Shown: piece by piece, positions 41,221 through 51,104 of the stretch | How positions within the stretch are numbered: the stretch's first letter is position 1 | Layout of the letters: each line of letters opens with the position of its first letter | NCBI GenBank assembly: GCA_963754645.1 | Contig: CAVWGP010000008.1 | Location: 1-59,286 of the forward strand | Direction: 5' to 3' | Origin: CAVWGP01 sp963754645 | Lineage (GTDB): Bacteria > Pseudomonadota > Alphaproteobacteria > Bin65 | DNA: 59,286 bases | The notes under the pieces: model-generated | Told to the model about the DNA's origin: nothing | Databases searched by the model: none | What the model saw: the letters and a program-made list of their open reading frames with translations, nothing else | Position numbers and translations under genes: made by a program

Positions 41221-43246
41221 CCGCCGCCTGCCGGTCCGCGATCAGCGTGAAAATTTTCGTCACGGCGGCCCGGCCGCGCACCTGGATTTCGCCGATCGGC
41301 TGCAGCGGAAGCGTGACCGCCTGCAGCGCCGTCGCCTCGCTGACGATGATCGAGACGCCGCGCGCTTTGGTTTCGCTCTCGAGGCGCGAGGCGAGGTTGA
41401 CCGGATCGCCCACGGCCGAATAATCGAAGCGCTGCTGCGAGCCGAGATTGCCGACGCAGCACTTCCCCGTGTTGATGCCGATGCCGATCTTGACCGGCGG
41501 CAGATTCTTCCAGCGGCCCGAGGGATCGGCGGCGATGTCCTGGTTGAACTTGTCGGTCGCGACCAGCATGGCGAGCGCGGCTTGGCAGGCTTTTTCGGCG
41601 TGCTTGGGTTCGTCGAGCGGCGCGTTCCAGAATGCCATGATCGCGTCGCCGATGAATTTATCGATGGTGCCGCCATAGGCCAGGATCACGTCGGCGAGCG
41701 GCGTGAAAAAGCGGTTGATGAAGGCGGTGAGATCGGCGGCGTCGAGGGTTTCCGAAATCGTGGTGAAGCCCCGGATGTCGAGGAACAGCACCGTGAGTTC
41801 GCGGGTTTCGCCGCCGAGTTGCAATCGACCGGGATGCTCGGCGATGGTCTTGACGAATGCCGGCGAAAGATAGCGGCTGAACGCCGTGCGCACCCAGCGC
41901 CGCTGCCGCTCCTCGCGCAGATAATTGACGAAGGCCAGCACCAGAAAGACGGTGAACGACGCCATCAGCGGAAAGCTGATGTCGAACAGCAGACCCTCGT
42001 TGAAAAAGAACAGCCAGGCGCCGCCCGCCGTGATGCCGACCAGGCAAAAACCGCTGACCAGCGTGCGCATGGCGCCGAAGGCCGGGAGCATCGCGATCAA
42101 GCCGAGCGCGAGCGCGACAGCGGTGAAGAATTCGACGGCGTCGGCATAATAGGGCCGCGTGATCAAGTCGCCGGCGATAATGTTTTCGATAAGCTGGGCG
42201 TGAATTTCGACGCCCGGAATCGAGCGTTCGACCGCCGTCGCCTTGATGTCGAGCAGGCCCGCCGCCGAGGTGCCGAAGATGACGATGCGGCCGGCAATGC
42301 GTTCGCGCGATACGCGGGCCTCCAGCACGTCGCGCGCCGAAACATAGCGCCGCGGATCGTGGCGCGAGGCGCGTACCCAGAGGCGGCCGCGCGAATCGAC
42401 CGGCAGCGCCATGCTGCTGCCGCCGGCGCCGGAGAATATCAGGCTTTCGATGCCATCCGGACCGGTCCGCAACACGAGCGAACGCGCGCGCGACACGACG
42501 CGCAAAAGCTCGATCGAAAAGGCCGGATAGAAACGCTCGCCGACGGCAAAGATCGTCGGCACGCGGCGCACGACGCTGTCGATCTCGGGATAATGATTGA
42601 GCAGCCCGGCGCCGCTCGCGGTCTTATGCAGCTCGGGGATATTCGGCAGCACGGCCCGCCCGCCGATCAGAAATCGCCGCGGATCGCCGCCGATGAGCGC
42701 CACGGGCGGCGAACGGATCGACGGCGCGCCCGCGCCGACCTCCTGCCGCAGCAAGCCCATGCCGAGCACGACGACCGTCTTGCCGATCGCCTCGGCGAAG
42801 CGAGCATCGTTGCTCGGCATCTTGCGCAGGGCGGCCTTGACCTCCTCGGACATATTCGGGATCGAATCGGCATAGGTCGCGGGTGTGGTGCGGTCGTATT
42901 CGGAAAAGATGAAGTCGAAGCCGATGACCGCCGGGTTCGTGGCGGCGACGCGATCGACCAGATCCGCGATCAGGGTGCGCGGCCAGGGCCATTGGCCATA
43001 GGCCTTGAGGCTCGCCTCGTCGATATCGACGATGACGACGGGGCGCTCGCGGCTGCGCGGCGGCGCCAGATTTTGGAAGATATCGAAGGTGCGGACCCGG
43101 ACGAGCTGCACCGGAACCGGATCCCACACACGCACCACGCAGAGCAGCGCGAGGATGCCGAAGGCGCCGATCCGTTCGAGGCCGGCGCCGCCGAGCACGC
43201 GTCGCGCCAGCGCGCGCAACCATCCGCCTGCCACGCCTTTGTTCAT
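41213..43246 (-). CDS. CHASE2-domain class III adenylate/guanylate cyclase
   Basis: A 677-residue membrane protein. After one N-terminal membrane segment comes an extracytoplasmic CHASE2 domain (about 60-350; VVIVDIDEASLKAYGQWPWP and VIGFDFIFSEYD). Three further membrane segments follow (about 365-445), then a cytosolic class III cyclase domain (about 475-660). The cyclase keeps both metal Asp (LFLDIRGFTT, FIGDAIMAFW), the KFIGD lysine region and SAVGDPVNLASRLE. It should make cAMP (or cGMP) in response to an external cue. It is last in the minus-strand surface locus, downstream of a CBS protein and the T1SS genes. Confidence 0.93.
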   Translation of the reverse strand: MNKGVAGGWLRALARRVLGGAGLERIGAFGILALLCVVRVWDPVPVQLVRVRTFDIFQNLAPPRSRERPVVIVDIDEASLKAYGQWPWPRTLIADLVDRVAATNPAVIGFDFIFSEYDRTTPATYADSIPNMSEEVKAALRKMPSNDARFAEAIGKTVVVLGMGLLRQEVGAGAPSIRSPPVALIGGDPRRFLIGGRAVLPNIPELHKTASGAGLLNHYPEIDSVVRRVPTIFAVGERFYPAFSIELLRVVSRARSLVLRTGPDGIESLIFSGAGGSSMALPVDSRGRLWVRASRHDPRRYVSARDVLEARVSRERIAGRIVIFGTSAAGLLDIKATAVERSIPGVEIHAQLIENIIAGDLITRPYYADAVEFFTAVALALGLIAMLPAFGAMRTLVSGFCLVGITAGGAWLFFFNEGLLFDISFPLMASFTVFLVLAFVNYLREERQRRWVRTAFSRYLSPAFVKTIAEHPGRLQLGGETRELTVLFLDIRGFTTISETLDAADLTAFINRFFTPLADVILAYGGTIDKFIGDAIMAFWNAPLDEPKHAEKACQAALAMLVATDKFNQDIAADPSGRWKNLPPVKIGIGINTGKCCVGNLGSQQRFDYSAVGDPVNLASRLESETKARGVSIIVSEATALQAVTLPLQPIGEIQVRGRAAVTKIFTLIADRQAAAR

Positions 43247-43398
43247 GACCGCGGCCTAGGCGGCGCCCAATTTCGAGCGCCGCGGGACGCGTAAACCGAA
43301 ACGGCACACCATGCGAAAACCGGTCGATGATTTCGCCGGCAACCTTATCGATGCCGGCCGGCGAATGGGAGCCAAATCTTATCCGAGACCGGCGGCTT

Positions 43399-43821
43399 TC
43401 AGATGCGCTCCCACAATCCGGTTTCTTCGTCGAGGCGGTCGATCTCGAGCCCGCGGAAATCGCCGCGCGACACGATGCCGACGACCTTGCCGCCGTCGAT
43501 GATCGGTACGTGCCGAAAGCCCCCGTCCTTCATCAGCCGCAACGCGTCGATCACCGTCTTGCCGGGCGGCATGCAATCGGGCTGGCGCGTCATCACCTCG
43601 GCGAGCTTCGTCTGTTCCGGGTTGCGATTTTCGGCCGAGACCCGGCAGACCGAATCGCGGCCGGTGAAAATGCCGACGAGCCGCCGATCGCCCTCGATCA
43701 CCAGCACAGCGCCCACTTTGCGCTCGCGCATCTTGCGGCATGCGTCCGCCACCGTGGCCGCCGCCGGCAGCGTCACCGGGTCTTGGTCGTGGATGATGTC
43801 CGCAATCCGCCGATAGGCCAT
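43399..43821 (-). CDS. Two-CBS-domain protein
   Basis: A 140-residue protein made of a CBS pair: residues about 5-65 (VTLPAAATVADACRKMRERK, GIFTGRDSVCRV) and 75-130 (CMPPGKTVIDALRLMKDGGF, RHVPIIDGGKVVGIVSRGDF). CBS pairs bind adenine nucleotides and act as energy or nucleotide sensors. It stands alone, 152 bases upstream of the CHASE2 cyclase gene and 99 bases downstream of the HlyD-type gene on the same strand. A link to cyclic-nucleotide signalling in this locus is only a guess. Confidence 0.92.
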   Translation of the reverse strand: MAYRRIADIIHDQDPVTLPAAATVADACRKMRERKVGAVLVIEGDRRLVGIFTGRDSVCRVSAENRNPEQTKLAEVMTRQPDCMPPGKTVIDALRLMKDGGFRHVPIIDGGKVVGIVSRGDFRGLEIDRLDEETGLWERI

Positions 43822-43920
43822 TCGACCCTCGCCCGCGCGGCCTCCGTCATCGCCGCACCGGCGAAATTCAATCCGGGTCCCGCGCCGCGGGCGTTGATCT
43901 GCGTCAACCGAAGCGCCGGC

Positions 43921-45243
43921 CTAGCGCTCGCGCAGCGCCTGGTCGGCGACGCGCCGGATCGGCTTCAGGAAATATTGCATCACGGTTTTTTGGCCGGTGA
44001 GGATGTCGATGTTGACCAGCATGCCGGGAATGATGTGCAGCCTGTCGTCCTTGAGGTTGAGATAGCTGCGATCGGTGCGCACGCGGATCTTGTAGAATGG
44101 ATTGCCCTTCTCGTCCTTGATCGTGTCGGCGCTGATGCGCTCGACCTTGCCGGCGAGCGCGCCGTAGATCGTGAAATCGTAAGCCGTGACCTTGACCACG
44201 GCGCCCTGGCCCGGCCGCAGGAAGGCGATGTCGGACGGCCGTACGTCGGCTTCGATCAGCAGCGCTTCCTCGATCGGCACGATCTCGGCGATATCGACGC
44301 CGGGGCGCACGATCTGGCCGACGGTGTTGACCTTGATTTCCTTGACCACGCCGCGCACCGGCGAACGCACATCGGTGCGCTCGACCCGGTCCTGATCGGC
44401 TTTGACCGATTGGCTGAGGGCGGCGAAGCTGGTTTGAATTTCGTTGAGCTGGGTGAGCGCCAGGGCGCGGAAATTCTGCCGCCGCTCCTCGATTTTGCGG
44501 CGCGCCTCTTCGAGCGCGGCCTCGGCCTTGGGCAATTCGATCTTGCCGCGTTCGAGTTCCGCCTCGGCTTGGTTGAGGCGCGCTTGCTGGGTGATGAGTT
44601 CCATGCGCGAGGTGAGGCGGTCGCGCACCAGCGGCTCGATGACGCGGATCGCCTCCTTGGTGAGCGCGATGTCCTTCTCGCGGAACGAGATGCGGCTCCT
44701 GATCTCGGCGATTTCCTGGATTTTCTGCTGCACCTGCTGGAGCTGCGCGTCGATCCCGGCGTCGAGCTCGGCCTTGCGCGCGGCGTAAAGGTCGCGCTCG
44801 CGCGCCACCAGTTGCGGCCGCGTGCGCAGCATCTCGGCGGGGAAATCCGGCGCCGTGCCGGAAATTTCCGCCTGCAGCCGCACGATGGCGGCCGCCATGC
44901 CGGCGAGCTTTTCCAGCCGCTCCTCAAGGCTCGATCCGAAACCGGTGGCGTCGATCTGGAACAGGATCTGGCCCTTCTCGACGACCTCGCCTTCGCGGGC
45001 GAGGATCGCCTTGACGATCCCGCCTTCGAGATTTTGGACGACCTGCACGCGGCTCGCCGGAACCACTTGGCCCTGCCCGGTCGTCACTTCGTCGAGCACG
45101 GCGCGATCGGCCCAGACCAGTGCGGCGACGATGCCCAACGCCAGGATCGAATTGAGCGCCAATGTCCAGCGCGGCGCCGACTTCAGCAGCCGGCCGCTGA
45201 CGCTGGTCAGGCGGATTGTCCGATGCGCCGGTGTCGATGTCAT
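43921..45243 (-). CDS. Type I secretion HlyD-family periplasmic adaptor (LapC-like)
   Basis: ATG 45243 overlaps the ABC gene's stop by 4 bases (ATGA) and gives 440 residues. It has one N-terminal membrane segment (LALNSILALGIVAALVWADR), a lipoyl half (VVQNLEGGIVKAILAREGEV), a long coiled-coil hairpin (about 130-290, QLQQVQQKIQEIAEIRSRIS...), the second lipoyl half (DRVERTDVRSPVRGVVKEIK) and a C-terminal beta-barrel (LIEADVRPSDIAFLRPGQGA). It bridges the ABC exporter to the TolC-type channel. Longer readings of this frame upstream are antisense-like noise within the ABC gene. Confidence 0.94.
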   Translation of the reverse strand: MTSTPAHRTIRLTSVSGRLLKSAPRWTLALNSILALGIVAALVWADRAVLDEVTTGQGQVVPASRVQVVQNLEGGIVKAILAREGEVVEKGQILFQIDATGFGSSLEERLEKLAGMAAAIVRLQAEISGTAPDFPAEMLRTRPQLVARERDLYAARKAELDAGIDAQLQQVQQKIQEIAEIRSRISFREKDIALTKEAIRVIEPLVRDRLTSRMELITQQARLNQAEAELERGKIELPKAEAALEEARRKIEERRQNFRALALTQLNEIQTSFAALSQSVKADQDRVERTDVRSPVRGVVKEIKVNTVGQIVRPGVDIAEIVPIEEALLIEADVRPSDIAFLRPGQGAVVKVTAYDFTIYGALAGKVERISADTIKDEKGNPFYKIRVRTDRSYLNLKDDRLHIIPGMLVNIDILTGQKTVMQYFLKPIRRVADQALRER

Positions 45244-47432
45244 CGCGCGGCCTCCGGTCCGGGTTTGCCGGCGTCGCCGCGCCGGCGTTTCAGGAATTCG
45301 ATCACCTCGGGCTTCGGACCGTCGGTGACGATGCGGCCTTCCTCGATCACGATCAGGCGGTCGACCATCCGGAGGACCGGCGTGCGGTGGGTGATGACGA
45401 GCATGGTCTTGCCGGCGCAGGCCTTGGCGACTTGCTGGACGAAGACTTGCTCGGCCTGCGCGTCGAGATCGCTGGTCGGCTCGTCCAGCAGCAGGATCGG
45501 CGGATCGCGCAGCAGGGCGCGCGCCAGGGCCACGCTCTGGCGCTGGCCGCCCGACAGCATGGCGCCACGCTCGCCGACCCGGGCATCGAGCCCGGCGGGA
45601 AAATTGCGGATCCACTCCAGGGCGCCGCTGACCTCGGCGGCGCGCAACACCGCGGCCTCGCTCGCCTGCGGCGCGTGGATCGTCAGGTTCTCGCGGATCG
45701 TGCCGTCGAACAGCGCGCCGCCCTGGGGCACGTAGCCGATATTGCTGCGCAGTACCGCGGGATCGATCTGCCCGAGGTCGATGCCGTCGAACAGGATCAT
45801 GCCGCGCTCGGCCTCGTGCAACGCGAGGGCCAAGCGCAGGAGCGTCGACTTGCCGGAGCCGATCGGCCCGACGATGCCGACTTTCTCGCCCGGCCGCAGG
45901 GAAAAGCCGACATTTTCCAGCGTCGGCGTTTTCGCCCCCGGATAAACGAAGCTCACGCCCTTGAAATCGATGCGGCCCTCGAAATTCGGCTTGTGAACGA
46001 AGCGCGGCCGGTTGCCGCGTTCCTGCGGGAGGGCAAGCAGCGCCGATATCGCGCGATAGGCCGTCGACGCCTGGTTCAAACGTAGCAGCAATTGCGCGAT
46101 CTGGCCGAGCGGCGCCAAGGCGCGCGACGCCAGGATCACCGCGGCGATGACGGCGCCGGCGGTGAGGCTGCCCTCGCGCACCAGATAGACGCCGACGACG
46201 ACGGTCGCGATGCTGGCGATGCCGTTGGCCGCGACCACGAGGCCGATCGCGCCGTTGGTCCAGCGCCGCGCCACGGTCGAACTCGCGATCGACAGCGCGG
46301 CGGCGCGTTCCCATTTGGCGGCGGCCCAGCTATCGGCGTTGAGCGCCTTGATCGTCTCGATGCCGCCGAAGGTTTCGATCAGGACCGAATTCTTCTCGGC
46401 GGTCTCGGCCAGCGCGCGGCGCGACACGCGCAGCAGCGGAATCCGCACCAGCAGCATGACGACGATGACGACGATGACGACGACCGCGGGCACCAGCGCC
46501 ACCGGACCGGCGATCGCCCAGGTGAGCAGCAGGAACAGCAGGATGAAGGGAAAATCGCCGAGCGCCGTCAGGGTGAGCGAGCCGAAAAATTCGCGCAGCG
46601 TTTCGTATTCGCGCACCAGATTGGCTTCGGCGCCGGTGCCCATCTGGCGATAGGCCAGTTTGCGGCCGATGACCGATTGGAAGACGCGGTTGGCGATCGC
46701 GACATCGGCGCGCCGCGCCGCGCCATCGACGAAATGATTGCGCAGCGCGCGGAAGATCTGATCGAGCGCGATGGCGATCCCCATGCCGACGGCGAGCGCC
46801 CACAGGGTGTCGAGCGCGTTGTTCGGAATCACCCGGTCGTAGACGATCATCAGGAACAGCGGCACGATGAGGCCGAATAGATTGATCGCCCCCGTCGCCA
46901 GGATCGCCTGGCCGTAGAGCCAGCGATTGCGCCACACCGTGCTCCAGAACCAATGCGCGCCCGCGTCCTGCGCCTGCCCGGCCGCGATGCGGTCGAAGCC
47001 GCTGCCGGGCACGATGCGGATCGCCTGGCCCGAATAGCCGCGGAAATAATCGCGCGCCGGCAGAACGCGGGTTTCGCCGCTCAGCGGATCGTGCACCGTG
47101 ACGCGCGCGCGCCGCAGGCCGCGGCGCTCGATGGCGAGCAGGACCGTGACGCCGCCGTCGCGACCGACGGCGATCAGCGGCAGATCGAGCGCGGCCAGCG
47201 CCTTGGCCGGGAGTTGCAGGTGCTCGGCTTCAAGCTGTATCCGCTCGACGGCGGCGGGAACCTGATCGACCGCGAGCCGCCCATCGGGCAGCGCCAGGCC
47301 GGCGGTGAGCGCTTCGCTCGAGGTGGGGCGGCCGAAATGGCGCGCCACATATTGCACCGCCGCCAGCAGCGGGTCCGACGGCGCCGCCGGGCCGCCGCCG
47401 ATCGCCGACTTGTCTGAGACCACCCGCAGCAT
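45240..47432 (-). CDS. Type I secretion ABC exporter (LapB/RtxB-like)
   Basis: A 730-residue half-transporter in the usual order. An N-terminal C39-like domain (about 1-140) has no catalytic Cys and so would act as a substrate docking domain. Six membrane segments follow (about 165-450; LFGLIVPLFLMIVYDRVIPN is typical), then an ATPase (about 490-715) with Walker A GPIGSGKST, signature LSGGQRQ, Walker B ILLLDEPTSDLD and the switch His in VITHRT. It starts 27 bases after the adhesin stop, so the giant adhesin is its probable substrate. The gene is coupled to the HlyD-type gene. Confidence 0.95.
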   Translation of the reverse strand: MLRVVSDKSAIGGGPAAPSDPLLAAVQYVARHFGRPTSSEALTAGLALPDGRLAVDQVPAAVERIQLEAEHLQLPAKALAALDLPLIAVGRDGGVTVLLAIERRGLRRARVTVHDPLSGETRVLPARDYFRGYSGQAIRIVPGSGFDRIAAGQAQDAGAHWFWSTVWRNRWLYGQAILATGAINLFGLIVPLFLMIVYDRVIPNNALDTLWALAVGMGIAIALDQIFRALRNHFVDGAARRADVAIANRVFQSVIGRKLAYRQMGTGAEANLVREYETLREFFGSLTLTALGDFPFILLFLLLTWAIAGPVALVPAVVVIVVIVVMLLVRIPLLRVSRRALAETAEKNSVLIETFGGIETIKALNADSWAAAKWERAAALSIASSTVARRWTNGAIGLVVAANGIASIATVVVGVYLVREGSLTAGAVIAAVILASRALAPLGQIAQLLLRLNQASTAYRAISALLALPQERGNRPRFVHKPNFEGRIDFKGVSFVYPGAKTPTLENVGFSLRPGEKVGIVGPIGSGKSTLLRLALALHEAERGMILFDGIDLGQIDPAVLRSNIGYVPQGGALFDGTIRENLTIHAPQASEAAVLRAAEVSGALEWIRNFPAGLDARVGERGAMLSGGQRQSVALARALLRDPPILLLDEPTSDLDAQAEQVFVQQVAKACAGKTMLVITHRTPVLRMVDRLIVIEEGRIVTDGPKPEVIEFLKRRRGDAGKPGPEAAR

Positions 47433-47459
47433 CCGAATAGCCCGAGCGCTCGCCGGGAA

Positions 47460-50400
47460 CTAGAGCTTGACGGTGAAATTGCCGTCGCTCGCCACTTCGA
47501 TGGCGAGCGACGGGTTGTAGGCGACGTTGTTGAGCACGGCCACGGTTTCGAAATTGGCGCCGCCCGTGGCGCCGTTCGCATCGACCTGGATCGCGGCGTT
47601 GCCGCCGGAATTGACGATGCGCACATAGCTTGCCGCGTTGCCCGCGGTCAGCGTGGTTCCGATCAAAAGCGAGATATCGACGATATCGCCCTCGTTCGCC
47701 GGCGTCGCCGCGTTGTCGACCGCGAAATCGGTGATGATGTCGTCATAGGTCGCGATTTCGTCGCTCGACAGGTATTTGAAAATATCGCGACCCGCGCCGC
47801 CCGCCATCGTGTCGGCGCCCGAGCCGCCGACCATCAAATCGGCGCCGGTTCCGCCGTTGAGCGTATCGTTGCCTCCGGCGGCGATTAGAACGTCGTTGCC
47901 TTGGTTGCCGTTGAGGGTGTCGGCGACGGCGCGGCCGATCAGGATATCGCCGAGCCCGGTTCCGTCGAGCGTGCTCTCGCCCGATTGAGCGCGATTGACC
48001 GTGACGATACCGGTATCGGTTTTCGGCGGCGCGCCGCTGCTGCCGGTGTAGGAGAAGCTTCCGCCGTTCGTATTGTTATCCGTGAACGTCGCATTGCCGG
48101 AAGCGAGCGCAACGCTGCCGTTGTTCGCCGAGCCGACCGCAGTGACGCTGACCGCCTCGCCGTTGAGGTCGGTATCGCTGTAGGTCAATGCCCAGGTCGG
48201 GATCGCGATCGCCGTGCCGTTGCCGCCGGTGACGTTGGTGATCGCCGTATCGTCGCGCACGATCGGATTGTAGTCGAGTGTGCTGCCGTTGAAGGCGAGG
48301 GTGCTGGCGTCGGTCGCGCCGAAAAAATCGCTCAGCACATAGCCGATGTTTTCGCTGAAGTTAGCCGGCAGATTGCCCGGCGGCAGATAGGTAAAGTTGC
48401 CGTCGTCCATGTCGATGGTGAGCTTGCCGCCGCTGGCCGCCAGCACAGTCAGCGAGTTCGTCACGGTATCGAATGTGCCGTTGTTCGGCCCGCCCGCGAA
48501 TGTGAGACCGCCGGCGCCGCCATTGGCCGCCGGGTCGTAAGTGTAGGTCGTGCCGTCGATCGTGATCGACTTCACGTAGCCGCCATCGTCCGGGCCGAAC
48601 GAGCCGACCGGAACGCTGTCGGTCAACAAATTGCCGGACACCGGCTGGCTGATCGTCGCGACAAGCGCGCCGCTGAGCTGCTCGAGATCGGTGACGACGA
48701 CCGGCGCGATCTGCGTTTCCGTGACGCCGTCGTAGGCGATGGGCGCGAGGTTTCCGGTGTTGACGCCCGTGCCCATGCCGAGGGCATAGGAGGTGATGTC
48801 GTTGGCGGCGAGGAAGTTTTCCCAGTTGGTGATTTCGGGATCGCCGGCCGAATTGACGATGCCGACCGTGTTGTCGCCCTCGGTCGGCGCGCCGTCGGAC
48901 ACGAAGTACGCGACGTTTTGCACGCCGGCGTCGGTCAGCTTGCCGGTCGTCGTTGCAAAGGCGGAAGTGGCGGAGGCGAGCGCGGCGTCATAGTCGGTGG
49001 CGCCGCCGGCGGTCAGCGCCGCGATCTGCGCCTTGGCGTCGGCGACGCTCAGCCATGCCGTTCCGACCGCTTGCCCGGTCGAAGAAAACGTGACGATTCG
49101 AATCATCACATCGCCGCGGCCATCATATTGCTCGATCAGCTCGTTGAGCGCCGCCTTGGCGACGGCAAGGCGCGACAGGCCCGGCAGGCCGGACGAATCG
49201 TTCATGCTGCCGGAAATGTCGATGATGAGCAGCAGATTCGTCTTGGCATCGACCGGCACGACGGGCTTTTCGACCGGCTCCGCCTTGGGCGGATCGTTCA
49301 CGCCGTTGATCGTGATCGTTACGGTCGAGGTGTTGCTGTCGGCCTCGCCGTCATTGGCCTTGTACTGGAACGACACCGTCGTGCTCTCGCCGGCCTTGAG
49401 GTGGTCGAAACTGCCCGCCGGATTGAAAGTGTAGGTGCCGTTCGGATTGAAGGTTAGCCCGCCCGGCGATCCGCCGACGACGCTGTAGGTAAATGCCGCA
49501 GGGTTGTCGTCCGGGTCCGTCGTGTTATCGACGACGGTGCCGTTGATCGGCGTATCTTCGTTCGTCGTCGCGCTGTCGTTCGTGGTCTTCGGCGGATCGT
49601 TCACGCCGTTGATCGTGATCGTCACGGTCGAGGTGTTGCTGTCGGCCTCGCCATCATTGGCTTTGTACTGGAACGTCACCGTCGCGCTTTCGCCCGTATC
49701 CAGATGTTCGAAATTTCCAGCGGGATTGAACGTCCAAGTTCCGTTTGAGTTGAAAACAAGGCCAGTCGGCGTGGCGCCGACGACGCCATAGGTAAAGCCG
49801 GTTGGGTTGTCGTCCGGGTCCGTCGTGTTATCGACGACGGTGCCGTTGACCGAGGTATCCTCGTTCGTCGTCGCGGTATCGTTCGCCGTCTTGGGCGGAT
49901 CGTTCACGCCGTTGATCGTGATCGTCACGGTCGAGGTGTTGCTGTCGGCCTGGCCGTCATTCGCCTTGTATTGGAACGACACCGTCGCGCTCTCGCCGGT
50001 GTCGAGGCCGTCGAAATTGCCGGCCGGATCGAACGCCCAGGTCCCGTCCGCATTGAAGGTGAGCCCCGTCGGCGTCGGGCCGACGATGCTGTAGTTAAAC
50101 GCCGCCGGGTTGTCGTCCGGGTCCGTCGTGTTATCGACGACGGTGCCGTTGACCGAGGTATCCTCGTTCGTCGTCGCGCTGTCGTCCGTCGTCACCGGCG
50201 GATCGTTCACGCCGTTGATCGTGATCGTCACGGTCGAGGTGTTGCTGTCGGCCTCGCCGTCATTCGCCTTGTATTGGAACGACACCGTGGTGCTCTCGCC
50301 GGTGTCGAGGCCGTCGAAATTGCCGGCTGGATCGAACGACCAAGTGCCGTCCGCATTGAACACAAGGCCCGCCGGCACCGTGCCGACAACGCTATATGCA

Positions 50401-51104
50401 AGCGACGCGGGCGCATCGTCCGGGTCCGTCGTGTTGTCGACCACGCTTCCGCCGACGAGCGTATCTTCACTCGTCGTGGCAGTGTCGTCGGTCGTCGTCG
50501 GCGAATTGTTCCCGCCATGGATCGTGATCGTCACGGTCGAGGTGTTGCTGTCGGCCTCGCCGTCATTCGCCTTGTATTGGAACGACACCGTCGCGCTCTC
50601 GCCGGTGTCGAGGCCGTCGAAATTGCCGGCCGGATCGAACGCCCAGGTCCCGTCCGCATTGAAGGTGAGACCCGTCGGCGTCGGGCCGACGATGCTGTAG
50701 TTAAACGCCGCCGGGTTGTCGTCCGGGTCCGTCGTGTTATCGACGACGGTGCCGTTGACCGAGGTATCCTCGTTCGTCGTCGCGGTATCGTTCGCCGTCT
50801 TGGGCGGATCGTTCACGCCGTTGATCGTGATCGTCACGGTCGAGGTGTTGCTGTCGGCCTGGCCGTCATTCGCCTTGTATTGGAACGACACCGTCGCGCT
50901 CTCGCCGGTGTCGAGGCCGTCGAAATTGCCGGCCGGATCGAACGCCCAGGTCCCGTCCGCATTGAAGGTGAGCCCCGTCGGCGTCGGGCCGACGATGCTG
51001 TAGTTAAACGCCGCCGGGTTGTCGTCCGGGTCCGTCGTGTTATCGACGACGGTGCCGTTGACCGAGGTATCCTCGTTCGTCGTCGCGCTGTCGTTCGTCG
51101 TCAT
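47460..51104 (-). CDS. Giant LapA-like adhesin, C-terminal piece: cadherin-like repeats, VWA domain, RTX repeats and secretion signal
   Basis: This frame (first codon ATG at 51104, internal to the gene) holds the last six of ten 101-residue cadherin/VCBS-like repeats. A von Willebrand A domain follows with MIDAS motif DISGSMN (reconstructed residue D1661) and FVSDGAPTEGDN. After a linker come RTX calcium-binding repeats (NGNQGNDVL, GGNDTLNGGTGADLM, GGSGADTMAGGAGRD; about 2083-2141) and a final 105-residue type I secretion tail ending GNFTVKL. It is not a separate gene: one extra base at 51103 separates it from the preceding piece. The VWA domain suggests ligand or surface binding once exported. 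Confidence 0.9.
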   Translation of the reverse strand: MTTNDSATTNEDTSVNGTVVDNTTDPDDNPAAFNYSIVGPTPTGLTFNADGTWAFDPAGNFDGLDTGESATVSFQYKANDGQADSNTSTVTITINGVNDPPKTANDTATTNEDTSVNGTVVDNTTDPDDNPAAFNYSIVGPTPTGLTFNADGTWAFDPAGNFDGLDTGESATVSFQYKANDGEADSNTSTVTITIHGGNNSPTTTDDTATTSEDTLVGGSVVDNTTDPDDAPASLAYSVVGTVPAGLVFNADGTWSFDPAGNFDGLDTGESTTVSFQYKANDGEADSNTSTVTITINGVNDPPVTTDDSATTNEDTSVNGTVVDNTTDPDDNPAAFNYSIVGPTPTGLTFNADGTWAFDPAGNFDGLDTGESATVSFQYKANDGQADSNTSTVTITINGVNDPPKTANDTATTNEDTSVNGTVVDNTTDPDDNPTGFTYGVVGATPTGLVFNSNGTWTFNPAGNFEHLDTGESATVTFQYKANDGEADSNTSTVTITINGVNDPPKTTNDSATTNEDTPINGTVVDNTTDPDDNPAAFTYSVVGGSPGGLTFNPNGTYTFNPAGSFDHLKAGESTTVSFQYKANDGEADSNTSTVTITINGVNDPPKAEPVEKPVVPVDAKTNLLLIIDISGSMNDSSGLPGLSRLAVAKAALNELIEQYDGRGDVMIRIVTFSSTGQAVGTAWLSVADAKAQIAALTAGGATDYDAALASATSAFATTTGKLTDAGVQNVAYFVSDGAPTEGDNTVGIVNSAGDPEITNWENFLAANDITSYALGMGTGVNTGNLAPIAYDGVTETQIAPVVVTDLEQLSGALVATISQPVSGNLLTDSVPVGSFGPDDGGYVKSITIDGTTYTYDPAANGGAGGLTFAGGPNNGTFDTVTNSLTVLAASGGKLTIDMDDGNFTYLPPGNLPANFSENIGYVLSDFFGATDASTLAFNGSTLDYNPIVRDDTAITNVTGGNGTAIAIPTWALTYSDTDLNGEAVSVTAVGSANNGSVALASGNATFTDNNTNGGSFSYTGSSGAPPKTDTGIVTVNRAQSGESTLDGTGLGDILIGRAVADTLNGNQGNDVLIAAGGNDTLNGGTGADLMVGGSGADTMAGGAGRDIFKYLSSDEIATYDDIITDFAVDNAATPANEGDIVDISLLIGTTLTAGNAASYVRIVNSGGNAAIQVDANGATGGANFETVAVLNNVAYNPSLAIEVASDGNFTVKL